Source of the DNA: Metasolibacillus meyeri
GTDB lineage: Bacteria; Bacillota; Bacilli; Bacillales_A; Planococcaceae
Length of the DNA stretch: 52,887 nucleotides
Direction of reading: 5' to 3'
NCBI RefSeq assembly: GCF_003049505.1
Contig: NZ_PYWN01000063.1
Span: 1 to 52,887, forward strand
Shown here: piece by piece, positions 45,871 to 52,887 of the stretch
Layout: every line of letters begins with the position of its first letter
Numbering within the stretch: position 1 is the first letter of the stretch
Translations under genes and position numbers: made by a program
Notes under the pieces: model-generated
What the model was told of the DNA's origin: nothing
Databases searched by the model: none
What the model saw: the letters and a program-made list of their open reading frames with translations, nothing else

Positions 45871-46335
45871 ATGAGATGTCCAGCTTGTCAATATAAAGAT
45901 ACACGTGTTGTGGATTCAAGACCTGTAGATGATAATAAAGAAATAAGAAGACGACGTGAGTGTGAGAAGTGTTCGTTTCGTTTTACCACATTTGAAAAAA
46001 TGGAGGAAACACCGCTTGTTGTTGTGAAAAAAGAAGGAGCGCGTGAGGAGTTTAGTCGCGAAAAAGTGTTACGTGGGTTGATACGAGCATGTGAAAAACG
46101 CCCTGTATCATTAGAGGAACTAGAGGAGCTTGTTATTGCGATTGAAAAGGATTTGCGTCGACTTGGTCAATCGGAAGTTCGTTCGGAAGATGTAGGAGAA
46201 ATGGTTATGGATCGTTTAATGAAATTAGATGAAGTGGCTTACGTCCGCTTTGCCTCTGTGTATCGCCGATTTTGCGATATTGATGCATTTATCCAGGAAT
46301 TGAAAGAGTTGCAAAATAAGCAAGAGAATGCATAG
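45871..46335 (+). CDS. nrdR: Transcriptional regulator NrdR
   Basis: A 154-residue repressor of ribonucleotide reductase genes that senses ATP/dATP. The N-terminal zinc ribbon uses Cys3, Cys6, Cys31 and Cys34 (MRCPAC and CEKC), followed by the ATP-cone domain at about 49-139 ([21 protein letters not shown]). Its length matches the family. TATAAT at about 45822-45827 is a likely -10. The gene precedes dnaB by 18 bases, as in Bacillus, so nrdR-dnaB-dnaI form a unit linking nucleotide supply control and replication initiation. Confidence 0.96.
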   Translation: MRCPACQYKDTRVVDSRPVDDNKEIRRRRECEKCSFRFTTFEKMEETPLVVVKKEGAREEFSREKVLRGLIRACEKRPVSLEELEELVIAIEKDLRRLGQSEVRSEDVGEMVMDRLMKLDEVAYVRFASVYRRFCDIDAFIQELKELQNKQENA

Positions 46336-46353
46336 TGAAGTAGGAGGGATTGT

Positions 46354-49044
46354 ATGACCTTTATGAATCAATTACATCCGTATGATATTTGTGAAGTTCA
46401 ATGCCCTCACGAATTTAATGGAATCAATCAGAAAATGTTGCAGCTTTGTTATCAGCCGATTATTGGGGTTGATGCAGTTGCCTTATATTTAAAGTTATCG
46501 GTTGAAGCATCAAATAAACATACTGCCTTTCATCATCATTATTTGCTTGATAGTTTAGATTTTGCGATTAAGCGGCTGTTTCAAGCAAGGATTACACTAG
46601 AGGCGATTGGCTTACTACAAACGTATTGTAAGGTGGAGAATGACACATCTCATTATATTTATCGTTTGAAGCAGCCGTTAGATTCGATATCATTTTTCGA
46701 TGACCCTATATTATCTGTGTCATTAATGAGAAAAATCGATAAAAAAGCGTTTGAGCATTTGCGAGATACGCTTGCCCCAAAAGTTCAAAAGTTGCATGAT
46801 TATACAGAGGTGACACGTGGCTTTAATGATGTGTTTTTAAATGTGACGGAAAAAGAACTACAGCATATCGAGGAGCTATATGTAGAACAACAGTTGGATC
46901 TGCTGACGAATGGCTATGATTTTGATTATAGTACTTTTGATTTCAAATTATTTTTCGACGGCATTAGTCAAGCAATGATTCCACATAAGCTTTTTACTAT
47001 CGATTTGAAGCAAACGATTGCGAAAGTGGCGTTTCTTTATAAATTTTCACCATTAGATATGCAGCGGATTGTCCTGCAAGCATTAAATGGTGAGCAAACG
47101 TTGAGCGCCGCAATGATTGAAAAAGAAGCCAGAGACTATTACCAGCTAAGTTCGCACAGTCAAAACGAGTATAAGCTATTAAAGCGCTATGACATTGCAT
47201 CGAAAGCGCAGAAGCCAGCGGAGCAGGATAATCGATCAACGCATAGTCAGTATTTGGACAAAACATCGCCTATTGAAGTATATGAGGATATTCACGGAGT
47301 TATTCCAACAGATACAACAGTTCGCGTGTTCAATGATTTTTTAAAGCGTGGTATTTCTTACGGCGTGATTAATACATTGATTGAATACATTGCGATGTCA
47401 GATGGTAAGCTTGATTATAATAGCAATTTAATGAATAGCATTATTGACACATGGGTGCGTCGAGGAGCCAAGACGGCAGAGGATGCGATGCGGATTGCGA
47501 AAGATGAGCATGGCAAGCGCAATGGGAAAGTGATGCCAACCATTCAAAAAACGGCTTCTGCTGCTAGTGGTATTCCAGATGCGACAAGAGATTATGAGCT
47601 TTCCACGCCATATGAATTTTTGAAGATACTCACAAAAGGCAAAGAGCCATTTAAAAATCAGTTGAAAACAGCGGAAAGCCTAATGACGGTGTATGAAATT
47701 GCACAAGGTGTAACGAATGTCATTGTTGAGCATGTATGGAAACTATCGAATGGCAAGCTGCCAGAAAAATTTGTCGAGTCCGTTGCGGCTGAAATGCAGC
47801 TGCAAAATATCCAAACGGCAGAGCAGGCCAAGCAGTTTTTAGCACAGCGAGGAACGAAGCCTTATAAAATTGGGCAAGAGGCACTTGGTGAATTCGCGGC
47901 ATCCTCGCAAGCGCTTGTCTATGATCGCACAACACCGTATGAATTTTTAAAGCAGCTTTATGGTGGTAAGGAGCCTGTGCGTTTTATTGTGGAACTGGCG
48001 GAGGATTTGGTTTTGACTCAAAAAATGCCAATAGGCGTTGTCAATTATTTGATGGAATATGCGATGCGTGAAACGAATGGCAAATTAACGCAAAACTACG
48101 TACAGGCGATTGCGGGAAACTGGATGGCACACTCATTAAAGAGCGCGGCAGATGCATTGCATTTAGTTGAGCAAGAGCAAAAAGGTGCTGTGAAGTATAA
48201 AATAACAATGGACACGCCGCTTGCTTTTAAAGCAAAGCAGCAAGATTTAGCGAATTGGCTACCGCGCTATGACGAAACAACACCATATGAATTTTTAAAG
48301 GCATTGAAAAATGGTGAGGAGCCATTGCCATATGTCATTGAGATGGCTGAAAATTATGTTGAGTCCGGGCTAACGGTAGGTGTTGTCAATGCGATGTTTG
48401 AGTATGTTATTACAAAAGCAGGGCGCATTAATAAAAAGTATCTCGAAGCATTGGCAGCGAATTTGCAAATGCAAAATATTGTGCTCGCAAAAAATGCGTT
48501 ACAATATTTGCAACAGCAAAACCAAACGGCAACAATTACAAGTGAAAATTTAACACAATATTATCCAGCGCACTATGTTTTTGGTGTGGCAGACGAGAAG
48601 TATGAAAAGCAGACACCGTATGATTTTATAAAAGAGCTAAATAATGGACAAGAGCCATTCCAGTACACGGTCAAGGCAGCAGAAAATTTAATTACGCGCT
48701 ACGGCATGGTGCCTGCCGTTGTTAATTTCTTATTGGAATATGTGTTAGAGAAAACAGACGGTGCATTACCTGAGAAATATATCAATAGTGTGGCTGATTC
48801 ATGGCGTCGCCAGCAAATCCAAACAGTGGAGCAGGCACAAAGCTATGTGAAAGGTGCTGAACAAAAGGCACTGGCAAGCAAAGGGAAGAAAGTCGAGATT
48901 GTTCCTGAATGGTTTAACAAGCCAAAGGAGGAGCCTGTCAAGGAAGAGTCGACAGAGGTAGTGGATATAGATGCAGAATACAACAAACTATTACAGCAAT
49001 TTCGCAATTATGATGGGAAGGTGAAGAGCGATGGAACCGATTAA
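46354..49044 (+). CDS. dnaB: Replication initiation and membrane attachment protein DnaB, enlarged
   Basis: An 896-residue homologue of Bacillus DnaB (472 residues), which with DnaD and DnaI loads the replicative helicase at oriC. The N-terminal 300 residues form the DDBH1-type part. Five DDBH2/DnaB_2-like repeats follow, starting at residues 305, 418, 527, 643 and 754; the last four open with TPYEFLK or TPYDFIK and are 109-116 residues apart. The YxxxIxxxW-type motif is YVQAIAGNW in repeat 3, YINSVADSW in repeat 5, LMNSIIDTW in repeat 1, and degenerate in repeats 2 (FVESVAAEM) and 4 (YLEALAANL). ATG behind TAGGAGGG. It overlaps dnaI by 14 bases. Confidence 0.93.
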   Translation: MTFMNQLHPYDICEVQCPHEFNGINQKMLQLCYQPIIGVDAVALYLKLSVEASNKHTAFHHHYLLDSLDFAIKRLFQARITLEAIGLLQTYCKVENDTSHYIYRLKQPLDSISFFDDPILSVSLMRKIDKKAFEHLRDTLAPKVQKLHDYTEVTRGFNDVFLNVTEKELQHIEELYVEQQLDLLTNGYDFDYSTFDFKLFFDGISQAMIPHKLFTIDLKQTIAKVAFLYKFSPLDMQRIVLQALNGEQTLSAAMIEKEARDYYQLSSHSQNEYKLLKRYDIASKAQKPAEQDNRSTHSQYLDKTSPIEVYEDIHGVIPTDTTVRVFNDFLKRGISYGVINTLIEYIAMSDGKLDYNSNLMNSIIDTWVRRGAKTAEDAMRIAKDEHGKRNGKVMPTIQKTASAASGIPDATRDYELSTPYEFLKILTKGKEPFKNQLKTAESLMTVYEIAQGVTNVIVEHVWKLSNGKLPEKFVESVAAEMQLQNIQTAEQAKQFLAQRGTKPYKIGQEALGEFAASSQALVYDRTTPYEFLKQLYGGKEPVRFIVELAEDLVLTQKMPIGVVNYLMEYAMRETNGKLTQNYVQAIAGNWMAHSLKSAADALHLVEQEQKGAVKYKITMDTPLAFKAKQQDLANWLPRYDETTPYEFLKALKNGEEPLPYVIEMAENYVESGLTVGVVNAMFEYVITKAGRINKKYLEALAANLQMQNIVLAKNALQYLQQQNQTATITSENLTQYYPAHYVFGVADEKYEKQTPYDFIKELNNGQEPFQYTVKAAENLITRYGMVPAVVNFLLEYVLEKTDGALPEKYINSVADSWRRQQIQTVEQAQSYVKGAEQKALASKGKKVEIVPEWFNKPKEEPVKEESTEVVDIDAEYNKLLQQFRNYDGKVKSDGTD

Positions 49045-49972
49045 AGAATCATTAAAGCGCGTTGTCAACGTCCCATCTTTTCAAGAGCGCTATGAGGCGA
49101 TGCGAAAGTCGATTTTGGAGCATGAAAAAATTCAACAATTTATGACAGCAAACGCGGAAGCAATCGATGCCCAAATGATTGAGCGTAGCTTGCTGAAGCT
49201 TAATGAATATATTAGCCAATCAACTGACTGCTGTAAATGTGGCACGACAGCGCAATGTACGAACTATTTGCAAGGCTTTATACCAAAGCTTTTAATAACG
49301 AATGGACGCATCGATATTACGTATGAGCGCTGTGAACAAAAAATCGTCGAGGATGAACGCCGAGAAATTGCCTCAATGGTATCGTCGATGCATATGCCAA
49401 AAGAGGTGTTACAGGCGGCATTCGAAGATATTACAATTGCTGGTAACAGGTCGCGACTTGATATCGGTCAGCGAGTTATGGCGTTTATTCAGGAGTACCG
49501 AGAAACGGGTCAGTTGCCTCATAAAGGCTTATATTTATATGGGGAATTTGGTGTTGGCAAATCGTTTATTTTAGGAGCAACCGCCAATGAATTAGCGAAG
49601 GTAAAGGTGAAGTCAGTCATCGTCTATGTACCAGAGTTTTTACGTGAGCTCAAGGCAGCAATGGGGGATCATACATTAGAGAGCAAGGTTGATTTTGTCA
49701 AAAGAGCACCTGTTTTAATGCTGGATGATTTAGGGGCAGAGGCGATTTCACAATGGGCACGCGATGAAATTTTAGGGGCAATCTTGCATTATCGTATGAG
49801 TGAGCAGCTGCCGACATTTATTTCCTCGAATTTTAATTATGATGAGCTAGAGCATCATTTAGCTCACTCCCAGCGTGGAGAAGTTGAGACAGTAAAGGCA
49901 CGCCGCTTAATGGAGCGTATTAAAGCGACAACGATACTAATGAGAGTCGAAGGTGAAAATTTACGCCGTTAG
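49031..49972 (+). CDS. dnaI: Primosomal protein DnaI, helicase loader
   Basis: A 313-residue AAA+ ATPase that loads the DnaC helicase in Bacillus. The N-terminal domain has a Cys cluster in DCCKCGTTAQC that binds zinc in the B. subtilis protein. The C-terminal ATPase has Walker A GEFGVGKSF near residues 175-183, Walker B VLMLDDLGAEAIS, sensor 1 FISSNFNYDELEHHL and a terminal Arg-rich segment. The ATG lies inside the end of dnaB behind GGGAAGG, so the two initiation proteins are translationally coupled. Confidence 0.96.
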   Translation: MEPIKESLKRVVNVPSFQERYEAMRKSILEHEKIQQFMTANAEAIDAQMIERSLLKLNEYISQSTDCCKCGTTAQCTNYLQGFIPKLLITNGRIDITYERCEQKIVEDERREIASMVSSMHMPKEVLQAAFEDITIAGNRSRLDIGQRVMAFIQEYRETGQLPHKGLYLYGEFGVGKSFILGATANELAKVKVKSVIVYVPEFLRELKAAMGDHTLESKVDFVKRAPVLMLDDLGAEAISQWARDEILGAILHYRMSEQLPTFISSNFNYDELEHHLAHSQRGEVETVKARRLMERIKATTILMRVEGENLRR

Positions 49973-50023
49973 CTGTTGCATTTTTTGTCGATTCAGCGTA
50001 TACTGTGCTCATATAATCAAAGC

Positions 50024-50255
50024 ATTGAAAAGGACATGAAGTTTGTGTAACGACTTGTAGAGAGGGGAGCCTTGGCTGGAAGCTACCTAAGAACGACACA
50101 ATCTTTACTACCTTGGAGCAGTGGCGGGGATAATCCGTCAACGTTGATCAGTACGTTAACTGACCTAGAGCTTCGTTCGAGATATTTCTCGCAAGGAAGA
50201 AGGGTGGAACCACGAGCATACGCGTCGTCCCTTTGTTGGGATGGCGCTTTTTTTG
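50024..50255 (+). promoter_or_regulatory. T-box riboswitch, threonyl-tRNA responsive
   Basis: A leader of about 230 nt upstream of thrS. The T-box AGGGTGGAACCACG is at 50201-50214. The specifier is read as ACT (50107-50109), a Thr codon, followed by the usual ACC (50110-50112). The antiterminator bulge UGGA fits a tRNA with discriminator U, as expected for tRNA-Thr. Stem I includes the AGAGA segment at about 50069-50075. Confidence 0.93.
50222..50255 (+). terminator. T-box terminator of thrS
   Basis: GCGTCGTCCC (50222-50231) pairs, two G-T, with GGGATGGCGC (50238-50247), followed by TTTTTTT. Uncharged tRNA-Thr would favour the antiterminator instead. Confidence 0.88.
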
Positions 50256-50281
50256 TGGGAAAAATAAAGGAGGACATCAAC

Positions 50282-52213
50282 ATGTCAGAAATGATGAAAT
50301 TAACTTTCCCAGATGGCGCTGTGAAGGAGTACGCAGTTGGCACATCGACAGAGGAAGTCGCACAATCTATTAGCCCAGGCTTACGCAAAAAAGCGTTAGC
50401 AGGTAAAGTAGATGGTCAATTAATCGACTTAAAAACACCAATTGAAGCAGATGCAGCAATCGAAATTATTACACCAGATTCACCAGAGGCGTTAGAAATT
50501 TTACGCCACTCAACAGCACACTTAACTGCACAAGCAGTAAAACGTTTATTCCCAGATGCGAAGCTAGGGATTGGTCCTGTTATCGAATCAGGTTTCTATT
50601 ACGATATCGATTCACCAACACCGATTACAACAGAAGATCTACCTGTAATCGAAAAAGAAATGCGCAAAATTATCGCTGAAAATATCGAAATTGAGCGTAA
50701 AAATGTCTCTCGCGATGAAGCGCAAAAAATTTACGAAGAAGTTGGAGACGAATATAAATTAGAGCTGCTTGAAGCGATTCCAGCAGATGAGCAAGTATCG
50801 ATTTATTATCAAGGTGATTTCTTTGACTTATGTCGCGGTATTCACGTACCGTCAACAGGCAAATTGAAGGAATTCAAGCTATTATCACTTGCCGGTGCAT
50901 ACTGGCGTGGTAATTCAGATAATAAAATGCTACAGCGTATTTACGGTACAGCATTCTTCACAAAGGATGAGCTAAAGCATCATATTCAAATGCTTGAAGA
51001 AGCAAAAGAGCGTGACCATCGTAAAATTGGTAAAGAGCTAGATTTATTCATGACTTCTCAAACTGTGGGGCAAGGCTTACCACTATGGTTACCAAATGGT
51101 GCAACAATCCGCCGTACGATCGAGCGTTATATCGTGGATAAAGAAATCTCATTAGGCTATAAGCATGTGTATACACCAGTGCTTGGCTCGAAAAAATTAT
51201 ACGAAACTTCAGGTCACTGGGGTCACTATCAAGACGGCATGTTCCCACCAATGGAAATGGACAATGAAACATTAGTTTTACGTCCGATGAACTGCCCGCA
51301 CCATATGATGGTATTTAAAAATGGTTTACATTCATACCGCCATTTACCAATCCGTATTGCGGAGCTTGGTACAATGCACCGTTATGAAATGAGTGGTGCG
51401 GTATCTGGCTTACAGCGTGTGCGTGGGATGACATTAAATGATGCACATATTTTCGTTCGCCCAGACCAAATTAAAGCAGAATTCAAAAAAGTAGTGGAAT
51501 TAATTTTAGAAGTATATAAAGATTTCGATATTAAGGATTATTCATTCCGTCTATCATATCGTGACCCGAACAACAAAGAGAAATATTTCGATGATGACGA
51601 AATGTGGGAAACAGCACAAGCGATGCTGAAAGAAACAATGGATGAATTAGGCTTGGATTACTTCGAAGCAGAAGACGAAGCTGCATTCTACGGTCCAAAG
51701 CTAGACGTTCAAGTAAAAACAGCGATCGGTAAAGAAGAAACATTGTCAACGGCACAGCTTGACTTCTTATTACCACAGCGCTTTGACCTTTCTTACATCG
51801 GTGAAGACGGTCAACCACAACGTCCAGTGGTAATCCACCGTGGTGTTGTATCGACAATGGAACGCTTCGTAGCCTTCTTAATCGAAGAATACAAAGGTGC
51901 ATTCCCAACTTGGTTAGCACCAGTACAAGTGGAAATTATCCCTGTATCGAATGCGGTGCACTACGATTATGCAAAGCAAATCGAAGAGCAATTAATGGCA
52001 GCAGGTATCCGCGTAGAAATGGATGACCGCGAAGAAAAACTGGGCTACAAAATCCGCGAAGCCCAAATGAAAAAGATTCCGTACATGCTTGTTATCGGAG
52101 ATAAAGAAGTCGAAGCAGGCGGCGTCAACGTTCGTCGCTACGGCTCGAAGGATTCGGAGACAGTATCGTTTGAGGAATTCTTGAATGGATTACGTGAAGA
52201 AGTGAAAAAATAA
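50282..52213 (+). CDS. thrS: Threonyl-tRNA synthetase
   Basis: The 643-residue class II synthetase, the same length as B. subtilis ThrS. TGS domain at residues 1-64 ([18 protein letters not shown]), editing/SAD domain at about 65-240 with [16 protein letters not shown], catalytic core from about 270 with [12 protein letters not shown] (zinc Cys), [20 protein letters not shown] (motif 2) and [19 protein letters not shown] (motif 3), and an anticodon-binding domain at the end. The ATG at 50282 follows AAAGGAGG; upstream in-frame codons lie in the T-box. Confidence 0.97.
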   Translation: MSEMMKLTFPDGAVKEYAVGTSTEEVAQSISPGLRKKALAGKVDGQLIDLKTPIEADAAIEIITPDSPEALEILRHSTAHLTAQAVKRLFPDAKLGIGPVIESGFYYDIDSPTPITTEDLPVIEKEMRKIIAENIEIERKNVSRDEAQKIYEEVGDEYKLELLEAIPADEQVSIYYQGDFFDLCRGIHVPSTGKLKEFKLLSLAGAYWRGNSDNKMLQRIYGTAFFTKDELKHHIQMLEEAKERDHRKIGKELDLFMTSQTVGQGLPLWLPNGATIRRTIERYIVDKEISLGYKHVYTPVLGSKKLYETSGHWGHYQDGMFPPMEMDNETLVLRPMNCPHHMMVFKNGLHSYRHLPIRIAELGTMHRYEMSGAVSGLQRVRGMTLNDAHIFVRPDQIKAEFKKVVELILEVYKDFDIKDYSFRLSYRDPNNKEKYFDDDEMWETAQAMLKETMDELGLDYFEAEDEAAFYGPKLDVQVKTAIGKEETLSTAQLDFLLPQRFDLSYIGEDGQPQRPVVIHRGVVSTMERFVAFLIEEYKGAFPTWLAPVQVEIIPVSNAVHYDYAKQIEEQLMAAGIRVEMDDREEKLGYKIREAQMKKIPYMLVIGDKEVEAGGVNVRRYGSKDSETVSFEEFLNGLREEVKK

Positions 52214-52220
52214 TAATGGA

Positions 52221-52253
52221 AACAGCTCCTATTCATGTAGGGGCTGTTTTTAT
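52221..52253 (+). terminator. Terminator of thrS
   Basis: AACAGCTCCTA (52221-52231) pairs, one G-T, with TAGGGGCTGTT (52238-52248), followed by TTTATC. Confidence 0.85.
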
Positions 52254-52355
52254 CTTGATTCAATTGAGAAGAGTGGGAACTCTATTTAAAAGTAGACACT
52301 GTAATATAAATTGAATTGCTGTACACGATGGTGTGAGAGGTGTGAATATTTCCTT

Positions 52356-52781
52356 TTACTCTTTATGATGGCTGAATATCGTAGAATCTATATCCTTATC
52401 GCAACCTTCAAGGATATATTCTGTATTTTGTGTATGCTTAACCACATCAATGGAAGTACAGATTGCTTCTATGATTTGTCCACTCCCGTATTGATCTTTA
52501 GTTGTGTCTATTGAGTATTTGATACTATCTGTATCATATGCAAGCTCATGAAATATTGGATCACCCTCAGTTGTATAGCGCACGACTCTAACATCATCCT
52601 TTTCTCCACCTTCAATATGATTTAAAAATGACTCAAATCGTTCTATATTTAGTATTTTATCATGAAGAACTACTACATCTTTGGGTAAAGCGGTATATAA
52701 AGAATCTGTATCATAGATGTTTTCGGTATTTTGACAACCTGCAATTAAGAAAATGGATAACAAGAGAATAATTTTTTTCAT
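52356..52781 (-). CDS. Small lipoprotein, DUF4362-like
   Basis: A 141-residue secreted lipoprotein. The signal peptide MKKIILLLSIFLIAGC carries the lipobox LIAGC with the acylated Cys at residue 16. The mature part has LHDKILNIERFESFLNHI, VRVVRYTTEGDPIFHELAYD and a paired-Cys C-terminal region; this pattern fits my memory of the DUF4362 family of Bacilli, whose function is unknown. GGAGATAAAT precedes the ATG on the minus strand. Upstream on the same strand TTGATA and TATTCA at 16-bp spacing could be its promoter. It is convergent with thrS. Confidence 0.78.
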   Translation of the reverse strand: MKKIILLLSIFLIAGCQNTENIYDTDSLYTALPKDVVVLHDKILNIERFESFLNHIEGGEKDDVRVVRYTTEGDPIFHELAYDTDSIKYSIDTTKDQYGSGQIIEAICTSIDVVKHTQNTEYILEGCDKDIDSTIFSHHKE

Positions 52782-52887
52782 ATTTATCTCCTTTTGTTTT
52801 TATGAAAAACTTGAATATTTTCATAAGTGAATATATCAATATAGTAACAAATTTTCTATTATAAAGATTATTTTTAATATTATCTTT

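Overview
The window is a housekeeping stretch of a low-GC Gram-positive chromosome. Gene content and order match the ytkL-nrnA-dnaE-accDA-pfkA-pyk-citZ-icd-mdh-phoPR-polA-mutM-coaE-gapB-speH-nrdR-dnaB-dnaI-thrS block of Bacillus subtilis. Low GC, many TTG and GTG starts, strong AGGAGG ribosome sites, extra genes at several points and the intergenic repeats suggest a Lysinibacillus- or Solibacillus-like member of the Planococcaceae. That placement is inference from sequence only.

Layout. 1-5.4 kb: metal-dependent hydrolase YtkL, an amidohydrolase, the CBS/DRTGG regulator YtoI, YtpI and the nanoRNase NrnA. 5.4-11.2 kb: the DNA polymerase III alpha gene dnaE, split by a complete group II intron of about 2.8 kb that carries its own reverse transcriptase/maturase. 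11.3-14 kb: a FadR-like GntR regulator with a perfect operator, then accD-accA. 14-24 kb: branched-chain aminotransferase, pfkA-pyk, fxsA, ytvI, and the TCA genes citZ, icd, mdh. 24-30 kb: an exported protein, a gene-poor 0.7 kb stretch, a MaoC-like gene, phoP-phoR, and hflK-hflC behind a SigW-like promoter. 30-34 kb: an ATP-grasp protein followed by a chemoreceptor. 34.6-39.8 kb: polA-mutM-(ACR3/BASS transporter)-coaE. 39.9-45.7 kb: two sigma/anti-sigma pairs around gapB and speH, plus a VanZ-like gene. 45.9-52.2 kb: nrdR-dnaB-dnaI and T-box-controlled thrS. A small lipoprotein gene ends the window.

How the genes work together. The carbon genes run from glycolysis (pfkA, pyk) through citrate synthase, isocitrate dehydrogenase and malate dehydrogenase, to gluconeogenic gapB under two perfect CcpN boxes. 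Fatty-acid synthesis entry (accDA) sits under its own repressor. The replication genes dnaE, polA, dnaB, dnaI and repair gene mutM are all here. Because dnaE is interrupted, making its polymerase depends on splicing of the intron.

Most unusual features: (1) the group II intron in dnaE, whose removal restores an ATG codon exactly; (2) a family of four intergenic arrays of an 8-bp motif at strict 21-bp spacing, two of them in a composite of about 265 bp ending in a terminator hairpin; (3) a covarying structured element upstream of ilvE and of a membrane protein gene; (4) a DnaB of 896 residues with five tandem C-terminal-type repeats; (5) a speH leader that can sequester its own ribosome site.
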